A DNA stretch of 64,000 nucleotides from Rhodanobacter sp. C01 (GCF_002001045.1 NZ_MUNR01000011.1:62001-126000), one strand, 5' to 3'; shown: positions 1 to 9,123, numbered from the stretch's first letter. The notes: generated from the sequence alone by a model not told the origin. Numbers and translations: made by a program.

Positions 1-143
1 AAGCCACTGAGCTTTAGCAGAGCATCAATTTTTTTTCGAACATCTTGAATCATATTGCCGCGGGCTTCCTGCATCTGGGCGTGCGCGCCTGCGATGAGGG
101 CTTGGAGTTCTTTCGGCGACAGCGACTTTAGATCGATTGCCAT
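1..143 (-). CDS. H-NS-family nucleoid protein (3' end cut off by window)
   Basis: The leftward reading frame starts at the ATG at 143-141 behind a good AAAGGA ribosome site and runs off the window after about 47 codons. The protein begins MAIDLKSLSPKELQALI, a typical start of the small H-NS-like histone family of Xanthomonadales and Burkholderiales. It continues as a charged helix expected to be the oligomerisation coiled coil. The C-terminal DNA-binding motif lies outside the window. Such proteins bind curved AT-rich DNA and silence acquired genes. The neighbouring upstream DNA is visibly richer in A and T than the rest of the window. The family call is from the N-terminus only. Confidence 0.75.
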   Translation of the reverse strand, partial: MAIDLKSLSPKELQALIAGAHAQMQEARGNMIQDVRKKIDALLKLSG

Positions 144-706
144 CAATGGTCCTTTCTGGGTTTAGAGCAAAGAATGCGGGATTGCAGTCTACAGGCTGTC
201 ACCACGCAGGAGCCCACGTGAATCCATGGAGCAACTCGACCGAGCAGCGCGATACCTAAGACGGATGCGCGAGATCTACGTTGAAACCTTCTCAATGCAT
301 CACTGCAACGACTATTCTGAGAATGAAGGCATCAGCTCTATCGAGAGGACTTTTCGCTACTCTCCATGCGCTGATAGGTCTGAAATTGCATTCGATCGGC
401 AGGACTGTCCTTGCACATCTCTCCCTAAGGACATGGAGGCGCAGATGTAGTCACTTGATACATCAATTGCTGAGATCTATGTGTTCGCGTACTTAAGCAA
501 TTCGTCATACGCAACTAGGCCGTACAATAGACGTGAGTCCAACGCATCACTGCCGAGCTGACCTTAAGTTCGTCGATCGCTGATGTAACCTATAGGCTGC
601 ACGCCGTCGTCACATAGTTCCGAAGTAACCTCAACAGGTTGCAGCATCGCCAAGCGAGTCAGACTCGACACGCCACGATACTTCCAATCCGTCTGGGGGA
701 ATGATC
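144..706. other. Long intergenic region before norB; no convincing gene
   Basis: About 560 bp between the divergent H-NS-type gene and norB with no supported gene. A 74-codon frame at 226-450 has mixed codon use and no well-placed ribosome site. Two short perfect dyads stand out: TTGATACATCAA at 455-466 and AACCT-N4-AGGTT at 627-640. The second is 67-80 bp before the chosen norB start. A TACAAT at 523-528 could be a -10 box but has no good -35 partner. The region is relatively AT-rich. Confidence 0.5.
627..640. promoter_or_regulatory. Candidate operator upstream of norB (perfect 5-4-5 dyad)
   Basis: AACCTCAACAGGTT is a perfect inverted repeat with five-base arms and a four-base spacer. It lies between the H-NS-type gene and norB. 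Nitric oxide reductase genes are usually controlled by NorR, NsrR or Dnr/NnrR regulators. This dyad does not match the consensus of those sites as I know them, so the cognate regulator is unknown and the site may be fortuitous. Confidence 0.3.
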
Positions 707-3040
707 ATGGCCATGGCCGAAGCCGCGCAGCCGAAGAACGAACCCGAAGAATCCCCACTATCGCCCTGGTGGGTTCGTTCGGTATTGATCGTGCTGGTGT
801 TCGGCTTTGCTGCCTTGCTTGCAATCACCCTACTGGCTTATCGCAACGCACCGCCGGTACCCGGTCAGGTAAAGGATCCCAGCGGCACCACACTGTTCAC
901 CGGCAATGACATCAGCAACGGCCAGGCGCTGTTCCTGCGCTACGGTTTGATGGACAACGGCACGATCTGGGGGCACGGTGCCTATCTCGGGCCCGACTAT
1001 TCTGCCGAGGCACTGCACGAGATCGGTGACGACACCGCCACCGCGCTGGCGCAGCAGCAATATGGCAAGCCGCTGGCCGAGTTGACGCCGATGCAGACCG
1101 CAGCGACCCGCGCGCAAGTCGCGGTGACGCTGAAGACCAACCGCTTTGACGCTGCCAGCGACACGCTGCAGGTAACCGCAGCGGAAGCAGCCGCCTATCG
1201 CCAGCAGATCGCCCACTGGAAGGACTATTTTCACGATCCGGCAGGGAATGGTGGACTTAAGCCTGACCTGATCACCGATCCGGTCGAGTTGCACCAGCTC
1301 ACTGCGTTCATTACCTGGGCGGCATGGGCCTCGGTCGCCGATCGGCCGGGTAGCAACTACTCCTATACCAATAACTTTCCCTATGACCCCGAGGTCGGCA
1401 ATCGGCCACCACCGGGGGCTTTGCTGTGGAGCGCATTGAGTCTCGTGGTGCTGCTGGGTGGCATTGGTGCGGTACTGCTGGCCTTCGGCAAATTCGATTA
1501 TCTGGGCTGGGTTACCCGTGGCCATCATGTGCACCCACAGGTGATTCCGGGACAGGCCAGTCACGGTCAACGGGCGCTGGTGAAGTTTTTCGTGGTGGTG
1601 ATGCTGCTGTTCCTGATGCAGACCTTGGTGGGCGGAGCGGTCGCGCATTTTCGCGCCGACCCAGTCAGCTTCTATGGCTTCCAACTGGAGAAGATCTTCC
1701 CCAGCAATCTGTTGCGCATCTGGCATCTGCAGACGGCCATTTTCTGGATCGCCACGGCCTACGTCGCAGCTGCACTATTTCTGGGGCGTTCGCTGCGCGC
1801 CGATGAGCCACGCTGGCTGGCGCCCGCCATCCACGTGCTGTTTGCCGCGTTTGTGCTGGTCATTGGCGCCAGCCTGCTTGGAGAATGGGCCGGCCTGTCC
1901 GGATGGTTGGGCAACTGGTGGTTCTGGTTCGGCAATCAGGGCTGGGAATACCTGGAAATCGGCCGCTTCTGGCAATACCTCATGGTGGTCGGGCTACTCG
2001 GCTGGTTCGCCATGCTGTGGTGGCTGGCACGGCCACGCACGGTAGCCAATCCAGAGGCAAGACCGCTGGCGCGGATGTTCCTCTACGCGGCACTGGCAAT
2101 TCCGATGTTCTATCTGCCGGCGCTGTTCTTTGGTGCCAAGACCAACTTCACGGTGGTCGACACCTGGCGCTTCTGGATCATCCATCTATGGGTGGAAGGC
2201 TTCTTCGAGTTCTTCGCCACTACGGTAGTCGCACTGACGTTCTTCCAGCTCGGCCTGACCCGGCGCAACACCGCGCTTCGGGTGATTTACCTGGATGCCA
2301 TCCTGTATTTCGGTGGCGGTCTCATCGGTACCGGCCACCACTGGTACTTCACCGGCCAGAGCCAGATCAACATGGCGATGTCGGCGATGTTCTCGGTACT
2401 CGAAGTGGTGCCGCTGACCTTACTGACATTGGATGCCTGGGATTTCGTGCGCACCACTCGCGGCGACTGCGACATCTGCGACCGGTCGATCGCCGTGCCG
2501 CACAAATGGACGTTTTATTTCCTTATTGCGGTGGGTTTCTGGAATTTCCTCGGTGCCGGCGTGTTCGGCTTCCTGATCAACCTGCCGATCATCAGCTATT
2601 ACGAAGTCGGCACCATCCTCACGCCCAACCATGGCCACGCCGCGATGATGGGCGTGTTCGGCATGCTGGCGATCGCCCTGATGGTGTTCGTGCTTCGCCA
2701 GACCACCGATGACACTCGCTGGCCCGGCATCGAGAAATACATCAAGGTCGGCTTCTGGGGCACCAATATCGGCCTGTTGCTGATGGTGGCGCTGAGCATG
2801 TTCCCCGGCGGCGTGCTGCAGGTGTGGGATGTGGTGCAACACGGTTACTGGCACGCACGCAGCCTCGCCTATACCGGCACCGACACGGCACGCCTGATCG
2901 AATGGCTGCGTCTCCCGGGCGACCTGGTGTTCATCATCTTCGGCGCCGTACCGCTGTCGATCGCTGCGATCAAGGCCTATCTTGGCATGCGCGTAACGCG
3001 GGGTCCTACGATGCAAGCGTCCGTTTCAAGTCTTGAATAA
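707..3040 (+). CDS. norB: Quinol-dependent nitric oxide reductase (qNor)
   Basis: Reduces two NO to N2O at the cytoplasmic membrane with electrons taken directly from quinol. The protein is about 777 residues, the fused qNor type rather than cytochrome-c-dependent NorB. It has an N-terminal membrane helix (about residues 20-45), a periplasmic domain replacing NorC (about 45-230), then about twelve helices of a haem-copper-oxidase-like core. Visible core motifs include RIWHLQ, GTGHHWYFTG with the paired histidines, and NHGHAAMMG. ATG 707 was chosen because GGGGGA ends at 700, six bases upstream; ATG 701 would abut it. No norC, norQ or norD lies nearby, as expected for a stand-alone qNor used in NO detoxification or denitrification. 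Confidence 0.93.
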   Translation: MAMAEAAQPKNEPEESPLSPWWVRSVLIVLVFGFAALLAITLLAYRNAPPVPGQVKDPSGTTLFTGNDISNGQALFLRYGLMDNGTIWGHGAYLGPDYSAEALHEIGDDTATALAQQQYGKPLAELTPMQTAATRAQVAVTLKTNRFDAASDTLQVTAAEAAAYRQQIAHWKDYFHDPAGNGGLKPDLITDPVELHQLTAFITWAAWASVADRPGSNYSYTNNFPYDPEVGNRPPPGALLWSALSLVVLLGGIGAVLLAFGKFDYLGWVTRGHHVHPQVIPGQASHGQRALVKFFVVVMLLFLMQTLVGGAVAHFRADPVSFYGFQLEKIFPSNLLRIWHLQTAIFWIATAYVAAALFLGRSLRADEPRWLAPAIHVLFAAFVLVIGASLLGEWAGLSGWLGNWWFWFGNQGWEYLEIGRFWQYLMVVGLLGWFAMLWWLARPRTVANPEARPLARMFLYAALAIPMFYLPALFFGAKTNFTVVDTWRFWIIHLWVEGFFEFFATTVVALTFFQLGLTRRNTALRVIYLDAILYFGGGLIGTGHHWYFTGQSQINMAMSAMFSVLEVVPLTLLTLDAWDFVRTTRGDCDICDRSIAVPHKWTFYFLIAVGFWNFLGAGVFGFLINLPIISYYEVGTILTPNHGHAAMMGVFGMLAIALMVFVLRQTTDDTRWPGIEKYIKVGFWGTNIGLLLMVALSMFPGGVLQVWDVVQHGYWHARSLAYTGTDTARLIEWLRLPGDLVFIIFGAVPLSIAAIKAYLGMRVTRGPTMQASVSSLE

Positions 3041-3060
3041 CCTGAGGAGGATTCATTCGA

Positions 3061-3273
3061 ATGGCCACGACATTCAAGGTAGGTAACCACGTACGCTGGA
3101 ATTCGGAAACGGGGCACGTGAGCGGAAAAATCATCAACGTCCACACGAAGGACACTGACTACAAGGGTTATACGCATCACGCCAGCGTCGACGAACCGCA
3201 GTACGAGATCAAGAGCGACAAGACCGAACACATTGCCATGCATAAGGGCGCGGCACTGCACAAGATCAGCTGA
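3061..3273 (+). CDS. DUF2945 / hypervirulence-associated TUDOR-domain small protein
   Basis: A 70-residue basic soluble protein behind a strong GAGGAGG-type ribosome site. The sequence KVGNHVRWNSETGHVSGKI followed by a VHTKDTDYKGYTHHAS segment is characteristic of the DUF2945/HVA1 TUDOR family, a small beta-barrel fold found in many bacteria and fungi. The biochemical role is not established. It sits 20 bp after norB and 6 bp before the DUF488 gene, so it is probably co-transcribed with the latter, a pairing seen elsewhere in proteobacteria. Confidence 0.8.
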   Translation: MATTFKVGNHVRWNSETGHVSGKIINVHTKDTDYKGYTHHASVDEPQYEIKSDKTEHIAMHKGAALHKIS

Positions 3274-3279
3274 GAGCCC

Positions 3280-3969
3280 ATGTTGCGTTCGATCAGCCAA
3301 CAGGACAACGCCAGCGGGGTGTCTTCCGTCAGGAAAAAGGCTGTTTCCGGACAGAGATCGGCCGTCGGGAAAATGACTGCTCGCTCGAAGGCGATCACAC
3401 CCATCAAACGCACAGTCGTGCGGAAAAAAGCAGCTACGAAGATGGCGGCCGTCGCGACGATCTGGACGATTGGGCATTCAACGCGGCCGATCGATGAGTT
3501 TCTATGTTTGCTCGACGAATACCGCATCGAGACTATCGTCGACGTGCGTCGCTTCCCCGGTTCGAGGAAAAATCCGCAATATGGCAATCAGGCGCTCGCG
3601 CTGACGCTCGCGGAACACGCGATCGGTTATCACTGGCTAGAGGCGCTTGGCGGCCGTCGAGGTGCATCGGCCGACTCGCTCAATACAGCTTGGCGAAATG
3701 CGTCGTTTCGCGGCTATGCCGACTACATGGCCAGTCCCGAATTCGCGCAGGGCCTGATGCAGTTGCTGGAGTTGGCGAGCCACGCGCGCAGCGCCGTCAT
3801 GTGTGCGGAAGCGGTCTGGTGGCGCTGTCATCGCTCGATGATCGCCGACGCGCTATGCGTGCGCGGTATTGCGGTCGTGCACATCCTTGACGCAAGACAT
3901 GAGGTCATACATCCCATGACATCACCTGCACGCATCGTGCGCGGACGGCTGAGCTACGCTACGCCTTGA
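3280..3969 (+). CDS. DUF488 family protein with a lysine/arginine-rich N-terminal extension
   Basis: From about residue 58 the protein matches DUF488: WTIGHSTRPIDEFL, then VDVRRFPGSRKNPQYG, the GYHWLEALGGRRG segment, and MCAEAVWWRCHRSMIAD with cysteines near the C-terminus. The biochemical activity of DUF488 is unknown. The first 54 residues are rich in Lys, Arg and Ser and low in complexity. The true start could be the internal ATG at 3442, which begins at the conserved domain, but no strong ribosome site precedes either start. Likely co-transcribed with the DUF2945 gene. Confidence 0.8.
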   Translation: MLRSISQQDNASGVSSVRKKAVSGQRSAVGKMTARSKAITPIKRTVVRKKAATKMAAVATIWTIGHSTRPIDEFLCLLDEYRIETIVDVRRFPGSRKNPQYGNQALALTLAEHAIGYHWLEALGGRRGASADSLNTAWRNASFRGYADYMASPEFAQGLMQLLELASHARSAVMCAEAVWWRCHRSMIADALCVRGIAVVHILDARHEVIHPMTSPARIVRGRLSYATP

Positions 3970-4125
3970 ACAGCCCTAGTCTCGGAGACTGCTATGACAG
4001 TGTGCCGTAGCCATCAGTTCAACTGCAGAAGTCTCCTTGCGAAGAGTAGGAGGCCATTCTGTCGCGCAACGTGCGGGTGAAAGTCGGCCTATGTAGTCAG
4101 GGATTCATACCGTCGTTTCGATCGA

Positions 4126-5457
4126 TCAGTACTCCAAATGGACACGCAAACCCACAACCCGCGCTGGTCCTCGGTCTCGGTTGTATCCGGGATTGTGAAT
4201 AAGTTGGATATCTGCCGTCACGAACGCAAAGGATGTGACTGCAAGATCGTAGTACGCCTCTCCGATCTGCTCGGTGCTGTAGTTCAATCGCCCGTCTCCC
4301 AAGGTGAAGCCGGATCCACCTGCTGCCAGGTAGTTTCGATGCTCCGGCGAAAGCCCGTTCACCGCAAAGGCAATCGCAACTCGATCCTTTGGACGATCCC
4401 ACTCTGTTCCGGCAAGCTGTACGCCCATGCTGGCACTGCGGTCCGCTTCGGTGAAGGCGAATGACTCCGTCTTTCCGTCGTTCCACGCGACACGTCCGAA
4501 CAGACCCGTGTCTCCATCGTCGGCGAGTGGAACATCAATGCCGGCCGCTGCTCCGTATTTATACCGACCGTTTTGGTCATCCGCGCGGATGTTTGGAACG
4601 CTGCCCGTTTCTTCAGCTCGAAGCAAAGCGTCGTCGTAGATGCCCATCCGTGCCTTATTTTGAAATGCGAGCAGCCACACGCTGGCACTTTTGGGATCAT
4701 GCTGCCAAGTCACCTGCGCGTTCTGGCCATTTGCCCGACCGATGGGACCTTCCAAGTTTGGCCCGTTGGCCTGCGTGGGCATCTGATACACGCCGTAGCG
4801 CCAAGTCCAGGGGCCGGTCACGTAAGTCACGAGACCACCGACGGTGTAACCACGCGTGTCAGCCGCGAAATCCCAAGCTGGACTGTTAAACAGGCTCCAG
4901 TTCATGAACTGGGTTCGCGTCGAATTTCCATATCGGCTTTGGTCGAAGTCGTCGTTTACCGCCATGAGCCCCAACTTGAAGCTCAGGCGATCGTCAGCCT
5001 GATCGCCCGGTAATTGATCCATCTTCCGTTTGACCTTCGTGGTTTTATCCCCAAGTGGGATGTCGTACGTAAGGAAGGCACGCGCAACGTAAGCCCCGCG
5101 CCCGAGAGTGCCACCACCACCGCGGATCACATCGCCATTGGTCAAGCCGGCCAGTCCTGTGCTGTGGCTGACAGCTTCACCCCGGAACATTTCAACGTCC
5201 AGGTACGCCGCGAAACGCGAGGTCATTGGCACCCCAAAGTAGGCGCCAAACGTGTGGGAACGAGCATGATCTCCTCGCGGATTGAGGCTGAGGGGACCGC
5301 TATAGGGAGAGTGCAAGCTGTTTTGGATCTGTGTGATGAACGTGTACTGCGCGCCGAGCAACTGCGGCACAAAATACGTGACGTCGTCGGCAGACGCATC
5401 GCTCATGCAGGCGGATACAACAACTGTCGCAACAATCATTGTTGCGTATCGATTCAC
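4126..5457 (-). CDS. OprB-like carbohydrate porin / outer-membrane beta-barrel
   Basis: A 443-residue protein with an N-terminal signal sequence and probable cleavage after ASA (about residue 23); a lipobox-like VSAC is also present. The mature part is rich in alternating polar and aromatic strands, with RLSFKLGLMAVNDDFDQSRY and FMNWSLFNSPAWDFAADTRG, and ends in an aromatic residue (VHLEY) as outer-membrane barrels do. This resembles the OprB carbohydrate-selective porin family. The GTG start immediately follows the TGA stop of the Nramp gene, so the two are translationally coupled. The pairing suggests the porin admits the substrate of that transporter, which is inference. Confidence 0.72.
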   Translation of the reverse strand: MNRYATMIVATVVVSACMSDASADDVTYFVPQLLGAQYTFITQIQNSLHSPYSGPLSLNPRGDHARSHTFGAYFGVPMTSRFAAYLDVEMFRGEAVSHSTGLAGLTNGDVIRGGGGTLGRGAYVARAFLTYDIPLGDKTTKVKRKMDQLPGDQADDRLSFKLGLMAVNDDFDQSRYGNSTRTQFMNWSLFNSPAWDFAADTRGYTVGGLVTYVTGPWTWRYGVYQMPTQANGPNLEGPIGRANGQNAQVTWQHDPKSASVWLLAFQNKARMGIYDDALLRAEETGSVPNIRADDQNGRYKYGAAAGIDVPLADDGDTGLFGRVAWNDGKTESFAFTEADRSASMGVQLAGTEWDRPKDRVAIAFAVNGLSPEHRNYLAAGGSGFTLGDGRLNYSTEQIGEAYYDLAVTSFAFVTADIQLIHNPGYNRDRGPARVVGLRVHLEY

Positions 5458-6735
5458 TCATTGGCCCCACGTGACGAACATCACGACTGCGGCCGCTGTC
5501 ATCACTCCCGTGGCGATCCACCCCCACACTTTGAGCGATGTGTTGAGGGTGAATTGGCCCATCACCTTTTTATTCATGGCCAGCAGCATGATCATGATCA
5601 TCATCGGCACGGCCGCGACGCCATTGATCACGGCGCACCAATAGAGCGCCTTGATGGGATCTATGGGCGTGAAATTGAGCGCGATACCCACGAGGCTAGC
5701 GAAGACGAGAACGCCATAAAAGAACTTGGCTTCATGTGGCTTGTACTCAAGCCCACTGCGGTACCCCAGAGCACCTGCGGCCGCGAAGGCGGAAGATCCC
5801 GCAAGGACGGGCACGGCAAGGAGGCCTGTGCCAATAATGCCCGCAGCAAACAGTCCAAAGGCAAATCGCCCGGCGAGGGGGCGCAGTGCTTGGGCAGCGT
5901 CCGATGCTGACTGAATGTCCGTCTTTCCGTGCGCATGCAGTACGACGGAGGCCGTCAAGATGATGAAAATAGCCACGATGTTGGAGAACACCATCCCGAT
6001 CGTCGTGTCGACGGTAATACGTTCGATTTGTTCGGGGCCTTTCGATGGATCCGCCTTTAATGAATGGCGGTCATCGTCATCGCGGATTTCCTCGGCCTCC
6101 TGAGCCGCTTGCCAGAAGAAAAGATAGGGGCTGATGGTTGTGCCGAGCACGGCAACGATAGCGACGGCGTACTTGGCGTTGAGTCGCACCTTCGGCACAA
6201 CGATACCTTTCACCACGTCACCCCAGGGCACATGGATGACGAAGACGGTCGCCACATAGGCGAAAAGACTAAGTGTGAGAACTTTGAGGATGGGCGAATA
6301 CCGGGAGAACGGCACATACATCTGCAGCAGCAAAGACACAATCGCGAAACCTGCCGCATACAACACGGCCGGGCCGCCGATCAGCAGTTTCAGCGCCGCT
6401 CCCATCGCACCGATGTCGGCGGCCAGGTTGATCACATTGGCGACCAATACAGAGAACACCAGCCCATACGCCCAAGGGCGTGGGTAGTACTTGCGCATGC
6501 TGCTGGACAATCCCTTGCCCGTGGCGCAGCCAATCCGCGCGCTGATCGCCTGAATGGCGATCATCAGCGGCATCGCAAGGAAGAGGCTCCAGATCGTGGC
6601 ATAGCCGAAGGCAGCACCGACTTGCGAGTAAGTGGCAATCCCGCTTGGATCATCGTCCGCTGCCCCTGTGATCAAGCCCGCGCTCAATTTTCGCAGTAGA
6701 GATGGCTTGGATTTGTTGGCCGATGAGTCGTTCAA
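5458..6735 (-). CDS. Nramp-family transporter with atypical metal-binding motifs
   Basis: A polytopic membrane protein (about 425 residues, roughly 11 helices) of the Nramp/APC fold. In TM1 the canonical DPGN is DDDPSG, and in TM6 the canonical MPH is TISPYLFFW, so the Asn and Met ligands for transition metals are both missing. The substrate is therefore uncertain; some Nramp-related proteins with altered ligands carry Mg2+. The open frame begins at GTG 6765, but the TTG at 6735-6733 is the only start with a well-spaced GAGG site and leaves a short N-terminus. Its stop abuts the start of the porin gene. Confidence 0.85.
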   Translation of the reverse strand: MNDSSANKSKPSLLRKLSAGLITGAADDDPSGIATYSQVGAAFGYATIWSLFLAMPLMIAIQAISARIGCATGKGLSSSMRKYYPRPWAYGLVFSVLVANVINLAADIGAMGAALKLLIGGPAVLYAAGFAIVSLLLQMYVPFSRYSPILKVLTLSLFAYVATVFVIHVPWGDVVKGIVVPKVRLNAKYAVAIVAVLGTTISPYLFFWQAAQEAEEIRDDDDRHSLKADPSKGPEQIERITVDTTIGMVFSNIVAIFIILTASVVLHAHGKTDIQSASDAAQALRPLAGRFAFGLFAAGIIGTGLLAVPVLAGSSAFAAAGALGYRSGLEYKPHEAKFFYGVLVFASLVGIALNFTPIDPIKALYWCAVINGVAAVPMMIMIMLLAMNKKVMGQFTLNTSLKVWGWIATGVMTAAAVVMFVTWGQ

Positions 6736-6837
6736 GGGGCGCCCTCTATCCAACGGCTTCCGCACCGCGCGTTAGTGCGGTGCCAATGTGGTCGGCTCTG
6801 AAGTTGACATCTTTCGGCTGTGAGCAAGGGCCGAGTT

Positions 6838-6933
6838 CTAGGGTGGATCTTGGTTCAACGCGCGACGGATGGTCTGACCGGCGAATGCCGCCGCTTCTTC
6901 ACGCAGAATCCATATGGACGGGCCTTCCGGCAT
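6838..6933 (-). pseudogene. Truncated 5' end of an Nei/Fpg-type DNA glycosylase gene
   Basis: Reading leftward from ATG 6933, behind a GGAGAG ribosome site, gives MPEGPSIWILREEAAAFAGQ. This is the diagnostic N-terminus of the formamidopyrimidine/endonuclease VIII family, with catalytic Pro2 and Glu3. Homology ends around codon 24 and a TAG follows after 31 codons, whereas intact family members have about 250-290 residues. The remnant therefore lacks the helix-two-turn-helix and zinc finger and cannot be a working enzyme. Confidence 0.75.
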
Positions 6934-6993
6934 GACTCTCTCCGACGTCGTGGGAAGAACTGTGCGACCCGTGGCGCCGATGCGAGGTGAACG

Positions 6994-7110
6994 TCAGGCC
7001 GTCGGTTCGTCGTTCCACAAGTAATCGATCATGTCCAGCGCATTGGACGTCGCATGCCCCAGCGCCGTGTTGTCGAAGATGCACCAGTGCTGGGCGGTGT
7101 GCGGCGCAGG
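6994..7110 (-). pseudogene. 3' fragment of a DUF72 family gene
   Basis: The leftward frame ending at TGA 6996-6994 reads QHWCIFDNTALGHATSNAL and then DMIDYLWNDEPTA. This matches the C-terminal signature of DUF72 (YecE-like) proteins, a W-C-I-F-D-N-T-A motif near the end. Upstream in this frame an in-frame stop appears near 7163 and the rest of the roughly 250-residue protein is absent. It lies just upstream of the glycosylase remnant on the same strand, so both probably decayed from one former locus. Confidence 0.75.
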
Positions 7111-7362
7111 TCGCTGGCCCGCTGCTGCTGCATCGCTCGGCGTTCTGGTAGTGGCCCGATTTCATAGGTGAATGAAGGGACCTGCTTGGCGATGCGACCA
7201 ACTGCTGCTTTGTTCGACAAGGCATCGATACATGCAAAAATGGGCGCCTAGCGCGTTCCTGGGATCTGCTCGCGGTATCAACAGAATTTGAGGGTATCCG
7301 TGCGGGTATTGGTGTGATATCCGAAGATAAATAACTATATAAGTCAATTGGATGCATCGCAA

Positions 7363-7959
7363 ATGCTGCTAATGATCGACAACTACGACAGCTTCACCTT
7401 CAACCTCGTGCAGTACCTGGGTGAACTGGGGCAGCAGGTGAAGGTGGTGCGCAATGATGCGCTGGATATAGCGGGCATCCGTGCGCTGAAGCCCTCGCAC
7501 ATCATGATCTCGCCGGGGCCGGGCACACCGGACGACTCGGGCGTGTCGCTGAGTGTGCTGAGCGAGCTGGCCGGCGAGATTCCGGTGTTCGGCGTATGCC
7601 TCGGCCACCAGGCGATCGGCCAGGTCTTCGGCGGCAAGGTGATTCGCGCCAAGCAGATCATGCACGGCAAAACCTCGCCGGTGCGTCATCGCGGGCAGGG
7701 TGTGTTTACCGGCTTGCCGGATCCGTTCGAGGCGACGCGCTACCACTCGCTGGTGGTCGAGCAGTCGTCGCTGCCGGACTGTCTTGAGGTTACCGCCTGG
7801 ACGGAGAATCCGGACGGCTCGATCGACGAGATCATGGGCCTGCGCCACAAGGCGTTGCCGGTCGAGGGCGTGCAGTTCCATCCCGAATCGATCCTCACCC
7901 AGCATGGCCACGACTTGCTGCGCAATTTCCTCGGCCTGCCGCTGAAGCTGGCAGCATGA
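7363..7959 (+). CDS. trpG: Anthranilate synthase component II (glutamine amidotransferase)
   Basis: Supplies ammonia from glutamine to the TrpE subunit in the first step of tryptophan synthesis; members of this family also serve PabB for p-aminobenzoate. The 198-residue protein has [16 protein letters not shown] at the start, the nucleophile loop [11 protein letters not shown] and the C-terminal HPESILT, giving the Cys-His-Glu class-I amidotransferase triad. The ATG at 7363 matches the usual N-terminus; ATG 7348 would add five residues. Neither has a clear ribosome site. It overlaps trpD by ATGA. No trpE is visible in the window. Confidence 0.95.
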   Translation: MLLMIDNYDSFTFNLVQYLGELGQQVKVVRNDALDIAGIRALKPSHIMISPGPGTPDDSGVSLSVLSELAGEIPVFGVCLGHQAIGQVFGGKVIRAKQIMHGKTSPVRHRGQGVFTGLPDPFEATRYHSLVVEQSSLPDCLEVTAWTENPDGSIDEIMGLRHKALPVEGVQFHPESILTQHGHDLLRNFLGLPLKLAA

Positions 7960-9032
7960 GCGCGGATGTGACTGGCAAAGGCGGCCGTGACATCACGATC
8001 ACGCCGCAGGAAGCCCTGCAGCGCACGATCGAGCACCGCGAGATCTTCCACGACGAGATGATCGCGCTGATGCGTCAGATCATGCGCGGTGAGGTGAGCC
8101 CGCTGATGACCGCGGCGATCATGACCGGCCTGCGCGTGAAGAAGGAAACCGTGGGCGAGATCACCGGCGCGGCGCGCGTGATGCGCGAGCTGTCCGAGAA
8201 GGTGCCGGTCACCGGTAGCAACGAGCATCTGCTGGATATCGTCGGCACCGGCGGTGACGGAGCCTCCAGCTTCAACATCTCGACCGCGTCGATGTTTGTC
8301 GCGGCGGCGGCGGGGGCGCGCGTCGCCAAACATGGCGGCCGCAGCGTGTCGTCGAAGTCCGGCAGTGCGGACGTGCTGGAGGTGCTCGGTGCGTCGATCG
8401 ACCTGAAGCCGGCGCAGGTGGCCGAATGCATGGCCGAGACCGGGATCGGCTTCATGTTCGCGCCGAACCATCATCCGGCGATGAAGGTGGTGGCACCCGT
8501 GCGCAAGGAAATGGGCGTGCGCACGCTGTTCAACATCCTCGGCCCGCTGACCAACCCGGCCAATGCACCGAACATCCTGATGGGCGTGTTCCACCCCGAC
8601 CTGGTCGGCATCCAGGTGCGCGTGTTGCAGCAGCTTGGCGCACAACATGCGCTGGTGGTGTGGGGGCGCGACGGCATGGACGAGGTTTCGCTGGGTGCGG
8701 CCACCCTGGTCGGCGAGCTGCGCCATGGCGTGGTGCATGAGTACGAGCTCGAGCCGGAGGATTTCGGGCTGGCAATGGCCTCCAGCCGCAACCTGCGGGT
8801 GGAGAACGTGGACGAGTCGAAGGCGATGCTGCTGGAAGCGCTGGAAGGCCGCCGCGGCATACCTCACGACATCGTCTGCCTGAACGCCGGTGCAGCACTT
8901 TATGCAGCCGATGTCGTGCCGTCCATTGACGATGGCATCGAGCTTGCCCGTGTCACGATTGCCAGCGGCGCCGCGCATGCGAAAATGCAGGCCTTTGTGG
9001 CGGTCACCCGGCGGCTTGCCGGATCGAAGTGA
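7956..9032 (+). CDS. trpD: Anthranilate phosphoribosyltransferase
   Basis: Transfers phosphoribosyl from PRPP to anthranilate, the second step of the tryptophan pathway. The 358-residue protein carries the PRPP-binding glycine-rich GTGGDG loop, [32 protein letters not shown], and the [11 protein letters not shown] segment of the family. Its ATG lies within the trpG stop (ATGA), so translation is coupled. About 90 bp separate it from trpC. Confidence 0.96.
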   Translation: MSADVTGKGGRDITITPQEALQRTIEHREIFHDEMIALMRQIMRGEVSPLMTAAIMTGLRVKKETVGEITGAARVMRELSEKVPVTGSNEHLLDIVGTGGDGASSFNISTASMFVAAAAGARVAKHGGRSVSSKSGSADVLEVLGASIDLKPAQVAECMAETGIGFMFAPNHHPAMKVVAPVRKEMGVRTLFNILGPLTNPANAPNILMGVFHPDLVGIQVRVLQQLGAQHALVVWGRDGMDEVSLGAATLVGELRHGVVHEYELEPEDFGLAMASSRNLRVENVDESKAMLLEALEGRRGIPHDIVCLNAGAALYAADVVPSIDDGIELARVTIASGAAHAKMQAFVAVTRRLAGSK

Positions 9033-9123
9033 CGGCACGCTGAAGAGGGCGTGTTCATCGCGTTGACGACACGACATCGCAATCGCGCATAGGATGCGCT
9101 TCTACACGAACGAGCGAGATGCC

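Larger units (their letters stand above)
6766..7362. other. Non-coding gap holding decayed gene fragments
   Basis: About 600 bp between the Nramp gene and trpG with no intact gene. Two recognisable leftward remnants lie inside: the first 31 codons of an Nei/Fpg-type glycosylase gene (6838-6933) and the last 38 codons of a DUF72 gene (6994-7110). Everything upstream of the DUF72 fragment has stops in the relevant frame. The segment just before trpG (about 7290-7350) is AT-rich and probably contains the trp promoter, but I could not assign -35 and -10 boxes with confidence. Confidence 0.6.

Noticed and set aside
226-450. A 74-codon rightward frame before norB
   Set aside because: No well-spaced ribosome site, mixed codon use and no recognisable family; the first residues look faintly coding but not enough to call.
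455-466. TTGATACATCAA as an FNR/Anr/Dnr site for norB
   Set aside because: FNR-type sites need four bases between TTGAT and ATCAA; only two are present, and it lies about 240 bp before the gene.
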